Position numbers and translations under genes: made by a program
The notes under the pieces: generated by a model
The model's database searches: none
What the model was told of the DNA's origin: nothing
What the model saw: the letters and a program-made list of their open reading frames with translations, nothing else
NCBI GenBank assembly: GCA_038110535.1
Contig: JAYNJW010000008.1
Span: forward strand, 3,380 to 67,379
Direction: 5' to 3'
DNA length: 64,000 nucleotides
Source: Chordibacter sp038110535
GTDB lineage: Bacteria > Verrucomicrobiota > Verrucomicrobiia > Opitutales > Seribacteraceae
Shown here: positions 24,431 to 33,909 of the stretch, piece after piece
How positions within the stretch are numbered: the first letter of the stretch is position 1
Layout of the letters: each line of letters begins with the position of its first letter

Positions 24431-26623
24431 ATGATTGACGATCCTTCGTTTGAAAATCTGAGAGAATCCTCAAAGGATGGAGCGGAGCCGACTTTTGCTT
24501 CGATGGACTGGTGGCCCAATCTTTCTGATTTGGACAGATTAAATGTGCTCAATCATCCCACGGAGGATCGGGCAAGGATACTTGCGTCGAAAGTCTCCTT
24601 GAGCGTTGAGGAAACGATGCAGGCAATGTCTGATCTCACCGGAATTCCTCTGGTGGATGATTATGAGCTTTCGGAAATTCCTACTAAGCTAATCCCCCTT
24701 CGCCTGATTCATTCCTTCTGTTGCCTGCCTATCAAACAATCAAAGCATGCTCAGGATTCCCCTGATACATTCAAGGTGTTATGGATCGAGTCTGATGAAG
24801 TAAAGTTATCCAATATCTCGGGGAGTATTAGTGACCGATTTGATGTGGTTTGTGCTTCCAGTGCGGAAGAAGCTGTAAGTAGATTCAAGCAGATAGCCAA
24901 TATTGCAATTGTGGTTTCCCCTTTTCGAATTCAAGGAATTAGTGGAATAGATCTGCTCAGCCAATTGAGGGAGGAGCGACCGGAAGTCATTACTGTGTTG
25001 CTTGCCTCTCAGCACGATCTTGCCAGCAAGCAATCTTTGGATGCGGAAAACCGAGTTTTTAAGGTTATGTATGCTCGGAGTGGGCAGGGTCGGGATGAGT
25101 TTAGTCCCAAAGACATTGCCAATGTGTTAGCAGATTGTGCTTCGGAATGCCAAAGGGAAAAAATTAACTCCATCTACGACCCTGAGTCGGATGAGCGCTT
25201 GCACCTGCTAACCGCCTGGCCCCCCACGGATCGAATGAGCCGATGGGTCTATGCGGTTTCAGGAAAGAAACCAGTCTGGTTTCTTGGTATGCCAGACAGA
25301 ATTCTCGGTGCGATTACTGAAAATTTTGGCATAGGGGCAGATAGCTTGGATGAGTCCGACTTCGATTTGGACGAGGAGCAAGATCAACAAGACGATATCG
25401 AAGACCAAAATGCAGCCATTATTAGGTTTGTGAATGAAGTCATCCAAAAGGCCATCGTGGATCGGGCGACTGATATTCATTTCGAACCCCACAAAGAGAC
25501 CCTGCAAATCCGTTACCGGATTGATGGACAATTGGTGCCGGTTCGTGTTCCAGACAATTTGAGGAATTTTCAGGACGCGATCATTTCCCGCATCAAGATA
25601 ATGAGTGCCATAAACATATCGGAAAAGCGTCGCCCTCAGGGGGGGCGGATCACTTTTACGATGGGGCAAAGTGATCTGGATATCCGTGTTTCCACTCTGC
25701 CCACCTTATACGGGGAAAGTATTAGTTTACGCTTGCTCAACGAAAAGTCCCAACCTCTTTCCATGCGTGAACTGGGCCTGCATACCCAAGATGAAAACAA
25801 GATCGTTGCTGTTTTGGAAAAACCCCACGGGATCGTCCTTGTTACCGGGCCCACAGGATCAGGGAAATCCACATCCCTCACTGCGTTCATCCGTAAAATT
25901 CACAAGCCGGAAAGACGGATCATGACGGTCGAAGATCCAGTTGAGTATGAGGTCTCCGGGGTAAACCAGACGCAGGTTAATTCCGAGATTGGCTTTTCCT
26001 TTGCCAGTGCCTTACGGGAAATTCTCCGTCAGGATCCTGATGTGATCATGGTCGGAGAAATTCGCGACCGGGAGACGGCTGATATTGCTATCCGTGCCTC
26101 TCTTACCGGTCATTTGGTTTTAAGTACCTTGCATACCAACGACGCACCTGGTGCCATCACTCGGTTGATTGATATGGACATCGAACCGTTCCTGATTGCA
26201 TCATCGGTTGAAATGGTGATTGCTCAGCGTTTGGTTCGCAGGTTGTGCACTGCTTGCGCTTCACCGCAAAATATTTCTGAGTCGGACTTGAAAGCTTCCC
26301 TGTCCTTGCTCGAAATCGATCCTACTGAGGTCATTCATTTGGATAAAGTACTCCAAGCCAATGGATGTAATAAATGTCAGAATCTCGGGTTTCATGGAAG
26401 AGTGGGGATTTTCGAATTGATGAGAATGAGCGATGATATTCATGGTTTGATCATTAAGAGTGCCTCAGCTCCTGAGATAAGAGATGTTGCCCTCAGGCAA
26501 GGAATGACCACCTTGCAACAAAGTGGTTGGGCTCAAATTAAGCGTGGTTTGACCAGCCTAAGCGAGGTGGTCAGATATGCTGATATCTTTGCTGAAGAAA
26601 CTGTTGAGGATGTATCACCTTGA
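24431..26623 (+). CDS. gspE: type II secretion ATPase GspE with inserted receiver-like domain
   Basis: A 730-residue hexameric ATPase that powers the system. The C-terminal motor is canonical: Walker A GPTGSGKS (473-480), Asp box, Walker B region DPDVIMVGEIRD, His box STLHTNDA, and zinc cysteines C606, C609, C646, C649. The N-terminal MshEN-type domain appears in two halves (about 35-112 and 250-306, the latter with LHLLTAWPP and FGIGADSL). Between them, residues about 113-245 read like a response-regulator receiver domain: FKVLWIESDE, CASSAEEAV, VVSPFRIQGISGIDLL, VLLAS. The phospho-acceptor Asp is replaced by Ser163, so it is likely a non-phosphorylated pseudo-receiver. An acidic linker (306-325) leads into the motor. 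Confidence 0.9.
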   Translation: MIDDPSFENLRESSKDGAEPTFASMDWWPNLSDLDRLNVLNHPTEDRARILASKVSLSVEETMQAMSDLTGIPLVDDYELSEIPTKLIPLRLIHSFCCLPIKQSKHAQDSPDTFKVLWIESDEVKLSNISGSISDRFDVVCASSAEEAVSRFKQIANIAIVVSPFRIQGISGIDLLSQLREERPEVITVLLASQHDLASKQSLDAENRVFKVMYARSGQGRDEFSPKDIANVLADCASECQREKINSIYDPESDERLHLLTAWPPTDRMSRWVYAVSGKKPVWFLGMPDRILGAITENFGIGADSLDESDFDLDEEQDQQDDIEDQNAAIIRFVNEVIQKAIVDRATDIHFEPHKETLQIRYRIDGQLVPVRVPDNLRNFQDAIISRIKIMSAINISEKRRPQGGRITFTMGQSDLDIRVSTLPTLYGESISLRLLNEKSQPLSMRELGLHTQDENKIVAVLEKPHGIVLVTGPTGSGKSTSLTAFIRKIHKPERRIMTVEDPVEYEVSGVNQTQVNSEIGFSFASALREILRQDPDVIMVGEIRDRETADIAIRASLTGHLVLSTLHTNDAPGAITRLIDMDIEPFLIASSVEMVIAQRLVRRLCTACASPQNISESDLKASLSLLEIDPTEVIHLDKVLQANGCNKCQNLGFHGRVGIFELMRMSDDIHGLIIKSASAPEIRDVALRQGMTTLQQSGWAQIKRGLTSLSEVVRYADIFAEETVEDVSP

Positions 26624-26659
26624 TCCCCACTGGCTTTGCCTTAACCAGAGGATTATGTA

Positions 26660-27910
26660 ATGGCAGAATTTGAATATTTAGCCGTAGACAAAAAAGGGAA
26701 AACCCGGACTGGTACTCTTTCGGCATCGGATGTCAAAAGTGCCCGCAGAAAAGCTATGCAATCGGGGTTGACTGTACTCAAGGTCAAAATGTCTTCCGGT
26801 CCTAATCCGGGTCCGTCCAGTCCCGGCAATCAAAAACAAAAAAGAAAAGAATCCTTGCGGTCCAAATACAGCAACAAGGGCGAGGCAATTGGCCTGGAAT
26901 TTTTAAAACGACTACTTGAACTGCATGGATCCGGGATGCCCGTTGCAGATGCGGTAAAGTTGTTAAACCATCGTCTTTCCGACCCTCAACAGAGGAATTT
27001 GTCTGCGGTGTTGTGGAAAGAATTGGCCGAGGGTAGAACGCTCTCCCGGGCCATGCGCCAATTGCCGGGATATTTCAGTGAGTCGTCCACCTATGTAATC
27101 GAGGCGGGGGAGGCAACTGGCAATCTTGCCCCTATCTTAAGCAAGATTATTTCTCATCTCGAAGAGAAGCGCGAAATCCGCTCGCGGGTGGTAAGCGGGA
27201 TGACTTATCCCTTGTTTGTGGGTCTCATGGCGATTGGTGTTGTTCTGTTCTTTCTTTTCTTTCTACTTCCTCAAATTCAGGAAATGCTTGCGTCTTTGGG
27301 TGGGGAACTGAATTTAATGGCCCGGATTATGATTGATGGTTCAAATATGGTTTTGTTTTTCGGACCGTTTATAATTTTGGCAATTCTAATAGGGGTGGGG
27401 ATTACCATGCAATGGAGCAAGACGGAAAAAGGAGGCGTTTCCTTGGATCGTTCCATGCTCAGGATTCCTCTTTTTGGCAATATTCTTCTTTTGTCCGAAC
27501 TGTTTCATCTTAGTAGTTTGTTGGGCACTCTTATTTGGAGTGGCATTGGATTGACAGAAAATTTAAAGCTCTGTGAAAGAACGATCAAGAATCGCTTCCT
27601 GAGGTCTTCTTTTCGTTCCGCCCGAATTTTGGTAAATGAGGGAAAATCTCTGCCCGATGCATTTCGTAAATTCAAGCTTATGCCCGCGATGCAACTGGAT
27701 GTGATTGAAGTTGGAGAAAAAACAGGAAACTTAGGAAACGGTATGGATGATATTTCCAAGGCGTTCCGGAGCCAACTGACCAAGCGAATCAAGGTTATGA
27801 CAAATCTTATTTCTGGATTAGCACTGGGCTTTGCCTTCTCCTTAGTTGCTTTGGTTGCTATATCAATTGTAACCAGTATTTTTCAGGTCAGCAAAAGCAT
27901 TAGTTATTAA
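26660..27910 (+). CDS. gspF: type II secretion inner-membrane platform protein GspF
   Basis: A 416-residue polytopic protein with the standard start FEYLAVDKKGKTRTGTL, two T2SSF domains (about 80-205 and 280-405) and three membrane helices. Marks include FLKRLLELHGSGMPVADAV, YVIEAGEATGNL, SGMTYPLFV, and in the second half VIEVGEKTGNL. GspF is the rotor-like platform between GspE and the pseudopilus. It starts 36 bases after gspE. Confidence 0.95.
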   Translation: MAEFEYLAVDKKGKTRTGTLSASDVKSARRKAMQSGLTVLKVKMSSGPNPGPSSPGNQKQKRKESLRSKYSNKGEAIGLEFLKRLLELHGSGMPVADAVKLLNHRLSDPQQRNLSAVLWKELAEGRTLSRAMRQLPGYFSESSTYVIEAGEATGNLAPILSKIISHLEEKREIRSRVVSGMTYPLFVGLMAIGVVLFFLFFLLPQIQEMLASLGGELNLMARIMIDGSNMVLFFGPFIILAILIGVGITMQWSKTEKGGVSLDRSMLRIPLFGNILLLSELFHLSSLLGTLIWSGIGLTENLKLCERTIKNRFLRSSFRSARILVNEGKSLPDAFRKFKLMPAMQLDVIEVGEKTGNLGNGMDDISKAFRSQLTKRIKVMTNLISGLALGFAFSLVALVAISIVTSIFQVSKSISY

Positions 27911-27914
27911 TCTC

Positions 27915-28895
27915 ATGTCCCTTTGTAAGAAACGGATACTTTACCTAATTTTAATTTCTTTGCTCTTTGGTATTAGTTGCACCCCCGAGGAGGAGTACGA
28001 AGCTGAAGCACCTAAGGACCAAGTATCCGAAAAACTTTCAAAACTGGCAAAGTCTGGGAGGTATGTTTTTGAAGATGGTTCGCTCTATGAGGGAGAACTG
28101 GTTATGGGTTTACCGGATGGTTTTGGTACGATTGAATTCGTTTCAGGTGATCTTTACGAGGGGCAATTTGAAAAAGGTATCTCTAACGGTTATGGGACAA
28201 TGCGTTACAAAAGTGACCAAGAATTGGAAAAGTACTCGGGCAACTGGGAAAATGGGAAAAGGTCGGGCTTCGGTACTTTAACCATGTCCGACCAGTCTGT
28301 GATGGAGGGCCATTGGAAAAATGGGGCGTTGCTTTATGGCGAGTATAAAATTGTGGGCGGTGCAATTACATATGGGAAATGGGATGGTGGAGTAGTTGAA
28401 GAAGGCAAAGTCATCCATCCAGGTGGCGATCAATTCTGCGGAAAATTCAAAGAAGACGGGACTTATGACTTCGGCACGCTTACCTTGCCCAGTGGTGTAA
28501 TTTATTTTGGTGAATTCCAAAATGGCATGTACCACGGAACCGGGGTTCTAATTGATGAATCGGGAAATATTTACACGGGTAAATTGGTGGAGGGAGAAAA
28601 GGAAGGAGTCGGTATACTCGAAGATCTGGACGGGTCCAAATATACGGGGGAGTTCCTAGAGGGCCTACCTCATGGAGTGGGCAGGCAGAGCGATCTTTCC
28701 GGGGTGACCTACATTGGTTCTTGGAAAGAGGGGTACAAAGATGGTTCCGGAGTCTTAGATTTTGGCGATGGCAGTACCTATGTAGGGAAGTTTGAGAATG
28801 GACTGGCAATTGATGGCATTTACGACTGGGGAGATGGGACCACCACTCGTTCCTACCAGGACGAAAATGGTGCCTGGCAAGACTTTGATGAATGA
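27915..28895 (+). CDS. MORN-repeat lipoprotein
   Basis: A 326-residue lipoprotein: signal peptide with lipobox near FGISC (Cys about residue 22), then eight to ten MORN repeats from about residue 50 to 315 with the pattern Y-x-G-x-(F/W)-x-x-G-x-x-x-G-x-G, for example YEGQFEKGISNGYG and YVGKFENGL. MORN repeats form an extended beta meander that binds proteins or lipid. The gene starts 4 bases after gspF, so it is co-transcribed with the secretion operon. It might be an outer-membrane accessory such as a pilotin-like or cargo-related factor, but no sequence evidence fixes that. Confidence 0.85.
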   Translation: MSLCKKRILYLILISLLFGISCTPEEEYEAEAPKDQVSEKLSKLAKSGRYVFEDGSLYEGELVMGLPDGFGTIEFVSGDLYEGQFEKGISNGYGTMRYKSDQELEKYSGNWENGKRSGFGTLTMSDQSVMEGHWKNGALLYGEYKIVGGAITYGKWDGGVVEEGKVIHPGGDQFCGKFKEDGTYDFGTLTLPSGVIYFGEFQNGMYHGTGVLIDESGNIYTGKLVEGEKEGVGILEDLDGSKYTGEFLEGLPHGVGRQSDLSGVTYIGSWKEGYKDGSGVLDFGDGSTYVGKFENGLAIDGIYDWGDGTTTRSYQDENGAWQDFDE

Positions 28896-28962
28896 AGAAA
28901 AGCAAGTTAGATTGGAAGTTGCCAATGTATTCATCATTTAGGAGTATTTATGTGATTTACTA

Positions 28963-29808
28963 ATGTCTGACTCTTCAAAATTTTCATTTATGCTTTGGGG
29001 CACGAGAGGTAGCATTCCTTGTCCCGGCCCCGGTACTGTGAAATATGGAGGAAACACAACCTGTTTTGAACTAAATTGCGGGAGTCGCAGAATCATAGTG
29101 GATGCAGGAACAGGTATTCGTTTGTTGGGAAAAAAAATTATGCTGGAAGAAGGCAACCTGCTGGATGCAGATCTTTTCTTTACCCATACCCATATGGACC
29201 ACATTCAAGGTCTTCCCTTTTTTGCCCCTTTGTATAATCCGCAAAGCGATGTACGCTTACACGCAGGTCATTTGGATGGAATAACTTACGACCTTCAAGG
29301 AATTATCGGAACAATGTTAATGAAAGATCCGGTCTTTCCCGTTCCCAGTTCATTGATTGAAAAAGCCTGCAGTTTCAACGATTTTGAATGCGGAAAAGTT
29401 TTTGAGCTTGATGGTGGGGTCGCAATCCATACCGCTCCCCTCAATCATCCAAATGGTGCCTGTGGTTATCGGATTGAATACCAGAACAAAGTCATCGCGA
29501 TCTGTACCGATACGGAACATTTTGAAGGCAGGCTTGATGAGAATGTTCTTTTCTTGGCAAAAGATGCGGACCTTCTGATTTATGATTCTGCCTACACGGA
29601 CGAAGAATATCCCAAGTTTAAGGGGTGGGGACACTCTACTTGGCAGGAAGCAATCAAGATTGCCCGAGCCGCTTCGGTTAAGCAAACCCTGCTCTTTCAT
29701 CACGACCCGTCACACGATGACCAAAAAATGGATGAAATAGCAAAACTAGCCCAAGAGGAATTATCTAGTGTGCGGCCAGCGATTGAGGGCGAGCTGATTC
29801 ATCTCTGA
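28963..29808 (+). CDS. MBL-fold metal-dependent hydrolase
   Basis: A 281-residue metallo-beta-lactamase-fold protein. The metal site THTHMDHIQG (HxHxDH, about residues 74-83), a third His in LNHPNGACGY, the bridging Asp in ICTDTEHFEG and a late HHDPSHDD are visible. The N-terminus FMLWGTRGSIPCPGP with VKYGGNTTC is typical of the PhnP/ElaC-like subgroup often annotated only as MBL-fold hydrolase. ATG 28963 is the only possible start. Fourteen bases upstream is an ATGTGA placed 5 bases after AGGAG (see findings). Substrate unknown. Confidence 0.88.
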   Translation: MSDSSKFSFMLWGTRGSIPCPGPGTVKYGGNTTCFELNCGSRRIIVDAGTGIRLLGKKIMLEEGNLLDADLFFTHTHMDHIQGLPFFAPLYNPQSDVRLHAGHLDGITYDLQGIIGTMLMKDPVFPVPSSLIEKACSFNDFECGKVFELDGGVAIHTAPLNHPNGACGYRIEYQNKVIAICTDTEHFEGRLDENVLFLAKDADLLIYDSAYTDEEYPKFKGWGHSTWQEAIKIARAASVKQTLLFHHDPSHDDQKMDEIAKLAQEELSSVRPAIEGELIHL

Positions 29809-29813
29809 TTGCA

Positions 29814-30590
29814 CTAATACTGTTCAATTACTTTTCCGCCTTTCCCCAGATTTTTAAGAACCCTGCCCCTTGGTTTTTCAAGAAGGTGCAAATGACCAGT
29901 GCCAAATATTTGGGCGTCCAGCCACTCGCTGGGTGCAATCATGATGGGACCATTTCCATAATGGCGAATGACTGCTTTATCCAAAAACAATTCTTCACCG
30001 AGCAGGGAACCATCTCCATAAATTTTGGCTTCCAGTTCAATCACTTCGCGACCTTTAAGAACGATGTCCCCCTTGCTCTCCTGCCTGATAGCAATCTTTT
30101 CAAACTTCGAATTTGTCAGATGAAGGGAGCCGGTGGAATTATGATACAGTTTGAAATCATGACCGGATAGGTTGTTCAGTCTTGCGCTTGAATTTTCGAG
30201 CAGCCTCAACTCCTTTAATTCATCAATGGAAACAATAACCTCAATTGGGAAGGTTCTTTGGGCACTTAATCGTAAAAGCGGGATTCTGCGTGATAGCAGA
30301 AATGAATTATTGGCATCCAAAAACAAAGTCCTGTTTTCCACCTTTGCTGTGACCGATTCAATAATGGAGGAGTCGGCAAAATATTCAACTTGGCGGTTTC
30401 TTTTCCCCGGCTCGACAAAAAGAGTCAGGGCACCCCGGGCCTCTATCTTATCGAAATGAAAGGCGAGCAAACGCTTCGATTCAACCGCTCCGTTGAGGTT
30501 TGGGGAAACCATGCCCCCATCCATTTTCCCCCATAAGAAAAGTACCAAGGCTAGAAACCTATATTTTTTTTTGACGTTTTTTATTCCCAT
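29814..30590 (-). CDS. GIN-domain (DUF2807) secreted protein
   Basis: A 258-residue protein with an N-terminal hydrophobic signal (YRFLALVLFLWG) followed by a right-handed beta-repeat body of the GIN/DUF2807 type: FDKIEARGALTLFVEPG is the usual start, and later rungs follow the ELRLLENSSARL, KIYGDGSLLG, HYGNGPIMI pattern. Members are exported, often in Bacteroidota and Verrucomicrobiota, with unknown function. ATG 30590 is chosen for its GGAAG ribosome site; it overlaps the uvrB 3' end by 32 bases in another frame, so the two are coupled. The frame also extends to 30635. Confidence 0.75.
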   Translation of the reverse strand: MGIKNVKKKYRFLALVLFLWGKMDGGMVSPNLNGAVESKRLLAFHFDKIEARGALTLFVEPGKRNRQVEYFADSSIIESVTAKVENRTLFLDANNSFLLSRRIPLLRLSAQRTFPIEVIVSIDELKELRLLENSSARLNNLSGHDFKLYHNSTGSLHLTNSKFEKIAIRQESKGDIVLKGREVIELEAKIYGDGSLLGEELFLDKAVIRHYGNGPIMIAPSEWLDAQIFGTGHLHLLEKPRGRVLKNLGKGGKVIEQY

Positions 30591-32583
30591 ATTTTTTTCT
30601 TCTGCCGGTGGCAGCCTTGGGAGGCATGGATCCATCCTTCAAAAAACTTATTTGATCACGGAGTAAAGCTGCTTTTTCAAATTCAAGTTTTCTGACCGCT
30701 TCAAACATTTCTTTTTCTAATTGTTTGACCAATCTTTTCACTTCCTGAGGAGAGTTCTTTTCTGAAACTGCAAGTTCTTCTAGCTCGTCTTTGGGAGAAG
30801 ATCGTAAACTTTCCTGTACCGGACGAGAGACGCTTTTGGGAGTGATCCCATGCAGTTGATTATAGGCCAGCTGTTTTTCCCGGCGGTATTGGCATACATC
30901 CCATGCCGCTTGCAGGGATTTGGTCATTACATCTGCATAGAAAATAACCCGGCCCATTTCATGCCTGGCCGCACGACCCGCAGTTTGGATAAGGCTAGTT
31001 TCACTGCGAAGGAATCCTTCCTTGTCTGCATCAAGTACGGACACAAGTTCAACTTCAGGAAGGTCGAGACCCTCCCGTAATAAATTAACTCCCACGATTA
31101 CATCATAGGCTCCCGCACGGAGATTGCGCAAAATTTCAACCCGCTCAATTGCATCCACATCTGAATGCAGGTATTCCACTTTAATATCCCTTTCGCGCAA
31201 ATACTCGGTAAGATCTTCAGACATTCTCTTCGTCAGGGTGGTTACCAATGCTCGGTTCCCTCGGGTGACCACCTTTTTAATTTCTCCAATACAATCCTCC
31301 ACTTGGCCCGTAATCGCACGAATCTCCATCTCCGGGTCAAGCAAACCAGTCGGGCGGATCACCTGCTCTGCCACAACTTCACTTTTTTCAAGTTCGACTT
31401 TTCCGGGTGTGGCAGAAACATAAATGGTTTGACCTGTAATCTGCTCAAATTCATCTGGTTTTAAGGGTCGGTTATCCAAGGCAGAAGGTAAGCGAAATCC
31501 ATATTCAACGAGCTTTTTTTTACGGGAAAAATCACCGTGATACATTCCTCCAATTTGAGGAATGGTCACATGGCTCTCATCAATAAAAAGAAGAAAATCC
31601 TTGGGAAAAAAATCGATCAAGCAGGAGGGGCGTTGTCCTGCTTTGCGCTGGGAGAGGTGGCGGGAATAATTTTCGATCCCGTTACAAAACCCAATTTCAC
31701 GCAACATTTCCAGATCATATTCGGTTCGCATTCTGATTCTTTGGGCTTCCAATAGGAGGTTTTCTTGCTCAAATGTGCCCACCCGTTCCTCAAGCTCATT
31801 CTCGATTGATTTGCAGGCCTGTTCAATTTTATCACGGGTAGTGACATACTGGTTTGCCGGATAAATTTTAAACTGTTCAAAAGAACGAATCGTTTCACCA
31901 GTCAAAGCATCGAATTCTCGCATGTTTTCAATTTCATCTCCCCAAAACTCGATACGTATGGGTTGTTCGGCATAGGCGGGAAAGATATCGACCACATCTC
32001 CCCGTACCCGAAACCTGCCCGCCCGCAAGTCCAGGTCATTGCGGTGGTAAAGTGCGGCCACTAATTGCATGAGCAGTGCATCCCGTCCGATAGTTGCACC
32101 CCGAACCAGTTCAACAGATAGTTCCCGAAAGTCATCGGGCGATCCCAGCCCGTAAATACAGGAGACACTGGCAACAACAATTACATCATTGCGGCTAATG
32201 AGGGAGCCAGTCGTCGCAAGCCTAAGTCGCTCGATCTCCTCATTAATCGAAGAGTCTTTCTCGATAAAAGTATCAGTGGATGGAACATAGGCTTCTGGTT
32301 GGTAATAGTCATAGTAACTCACAAAGTATTCGACCGCATTGTGGGGGAAGAAACTTTTAAATTCAGAGTATAATTGGGCGGCTAGGGTTTTATTATGTGA
32401 AATAATCAAGGCGGGTCTCTGCAGTTCCTGAATCACATTGGCCATGGTGAAAGTTTTACCTGACCCTGTCACTCCAAGGAGTGTCTGGTAATCATTACCC
32501 GACTGTAGTGAAGCAATAAGTTTTTGGATCGCTTCCGGTTGGTCTCCCTGAGGCGAGTAATCGGCATGAAGTTGAAAATTCAC
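30559..32583 (-). CDS. uvrB: excinuclease ABC subunit UvrB
   Basis: A 674-residue UvrB, the damage-verifying helicase of nucleotide excision repair. Visible: Walker A GVTGSGKT (37-44), the beta-hairpin YYDYYQPEAYVP that probes DNA, helicase motifs DESHVTIPQ and ETSLIQTAGRAARH, and the C-terminal UVR motif (LEKEMFEAVRKLEFEKAA) for UvrC contact. The start is GTG 32583, which aligns with the E. coli N-terminus (the frame continues to 32655 inside the upstream gene) and overlaps its stop as GTGA. The tail is Arg/Lys-rich. It sits unusually in an operon with transporter and envelope genes. Confidence 0.96.
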   Translation of the reverse strand: MNFQLHADYSPQGDQPEAIQKLIASLQSGNDYQTLLGVTGSGKTFTMANVIQELQRPALIISHNKTLAAQLYSEFKSFFPHNAVEYFVSYYDYYQPEAYVPSTDTFIEKDSSINEEIERLRLATTGSLISRNDVIVVASVSCIYGLGSPDDFRELSVELVRGATIGRDALLMQLVAALYHRNDLDLRAGRFRVRGDVVDIFPAYAEQPIRIEFWGDEIENMREFDALTGETIRSFEQFKIYPANQYVTTRDKIEQACKSIENELEERVGTFEQENLLLEAQRIRMRTEYDLEMLREIGFCNGIENYSRHLSQRKAGQRPSCLIDFFPKDFLLFIDESHVTIPQIGGMYHGDFSRKKKLVEYGFRLPSALDNRPLKPDEFEQITGQTIYVSATPGKVELEKSEVVAEQVIRPTGLLDPEMEIRAITGQVEDCIGEIKKVVTRGNRALVTTLTKRMSEDLTEYLRERDIKVEYLHSDVDAIERVEILRNLRAGAYDVIVGVNLLREGLDLPEVELVSVLDADKEGFLRSETSLIQTAGRAARHEMGRVIFYADVMTKSLQAAWDVCQYRREKQLAYNQLHGITPKSVSRPVQESLRSSPKDELEELAVSEKNSPQEVKRLVKQLEKEMFEAVRKLEFEKAALLRDQISFLKDGSMPPKAATGRRKKYGNKKRQKKI

Positions 32584-33905
32584 TTCTCTGAATAACTGGG
32601 GTTCGGGTAATATCCGGATTCGCCCTCGCTTTTTCCTATAATAGCAGCCGCACAACTATCTCCCAGGACATTAATCATGGTGCGGGACATGTCCAAAATC
32701 CGGTCCACCACATAGATCATGCCTACTCCTGTGGCAATTGCCTGGTCGTCAAATCCAACCGCCTGCAAGATGACCAATATTGCCACCAGACTGGCGGAGG
32801 GAATACCAGCAACCCCAACCGAGGTCAGCAAAGCCAAAAGCACCACAAAGAATTGAGTGGTCCATCCCATCTCAATGCCAAAGAATTGAGCGAGGAAAAT
32901 GACCACCACACATTCAAAAAGAGCTGTTCCATCCATATTTAATGTTGCACCCAGAGGGAGGGTGAAACCGGTGATTTTCTTGGATATGCCCACGCGATCA
33001 TTGGCGCATTTCATGGTTACAGGAAGAGTGGCGGATGACGATGCCGTCGAAAATGCAGTGAGCAGGGCAGGGGACATTGCCCGGAAATGATCCACCGATC
33101 GAATGCCGCCGAAAATTCGAAGCAAGACGGGCAGAGTAATGAGTGCATGAATGCCCAGTGCCAGGAATACGGTTAGAGCAAAGCCTCCCATCAGCCAAAA
33201 AGTATCCAGACCGCTCTTAGCCAAGGTAGGAGTGACCAGACCAAAAATACCAACAGGGGCAAAGCCAAGAATAAAGTGAGTGAGCTTAAGAATAATCTCC
33301 TGTAATCCTTGCCAGAACTTAACCTGAGGAGTGCGAAGATCGGGGTTGGTCCGTCCAAGGAAAAATCCGAAGAGCAAACCAAAGCAAATAAGACCGAGTA
33401 GTTGGCCTTCTGCAGCGGCAGAAAATAGGTTGGGCGGAAGCATGCGGTGGAAAATCTCGATGAGGTTAGCCCATCCATTATCAGCAGTCTCCAAAGCCTG
33501 TTCGAGCGACCCGGTAGTAAAGGATTGCTGACTGGCCATGATTGCTTCCTTGGTTGCAGGTTCCACCAGTCCAGGTTGTATCAAGTTAACACAGAATAAA
33601 CCGGTGGCTACCGCGAGTATGCCTGTAAGCGAGTAAAGCAGAAGGGTCTTTAGCCCCAGACGGCCAAAGTCTCTTTCCCCAGCAATTTGGGACACACCAC
33701 AAATGACTGAGGTTAGTACCAGTGGAATCACCACCATTTTCAAAGCATTTAAAAAGAGTTTGCCAACAAACTCGCAGGTTTGAATTAACCAATAAATCCA
33801 GGCAGGAGATAGATCAGCCTGCTGCTGACTATTTGCCAGCAAACCGACCGTAAATGCCAGGACTAAAGAAATGAGCACTTTTTTATGAAGAGTGAGCTTG
33901 TTCAT
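32580..33905 (-). CDS. dicarboxylate/amino acid:cation symporter (DAACS family)
   Basis: A 441-residue inner-membrane transporter of the GltP/GltT/DctA family with about eight membrane helices. Hallmarks: the Ser-rich hairpin tip (AFSTASSSATLPVT), the NMDGTALF motif of helix 7 (cation and substrate binding) and the late DMSRTMINVLGDSCAA segment. It imports glutamate/aspartate or C4-dicarboxylates with Na+ or H+; the substrate is not decided by sequence reading. It starts 4 bases after the HAD gene stop and overlaps uvrB. Confidence 0.93.
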   Translation of the reverse strand: MNKLTLHKKVLISLVLAFTVGLLANSQQQADLSPAWIYWLIQTCEFVGKLFLNALKMVVIPLVLTSVICGVSQIAGERDFGRLGLKTLLLYSLTGILAVATGLFCVNLIQPGLVEPATKEAIMASQQSFTTGSLEQALETADNGWANLIEIFHRMLPPNLFSAAAEGQLLGLICFGLLFGFFLGRTNPDLRTPQVKFWQGLQEIILKLTHFILGFAPVGIFGLVTPTLAKSGLDTFWLMGGFALTVFLALGIHALITLPVLLRIFGGIRSVDHFRAMSPALLTAFSTASSSATLPVTMKCANDRVGISKKITGFTLPLGATLNMDGTALFECVVVIFLAQFFGIEMGWTTQFFVVLLALLTSVGVAGIPSASLVAILVILQAVGFDDQAIATGVGMIYVVDRILDMSRTMINVLGDSCAAAIIGKSEGESGYYPNPSYSEK

Positions 33906-33909
33906 TCAA

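Noticed and set aside
16254..27910. Reading the operon as type IV pili
   Set aside because: GspG-type DPWG/calcium-site features, a GspK-type leader, and the G-H-I-J-K-L-M-D order fit type II secretion; no pilT, pilA or pilQ-specific features are seen.
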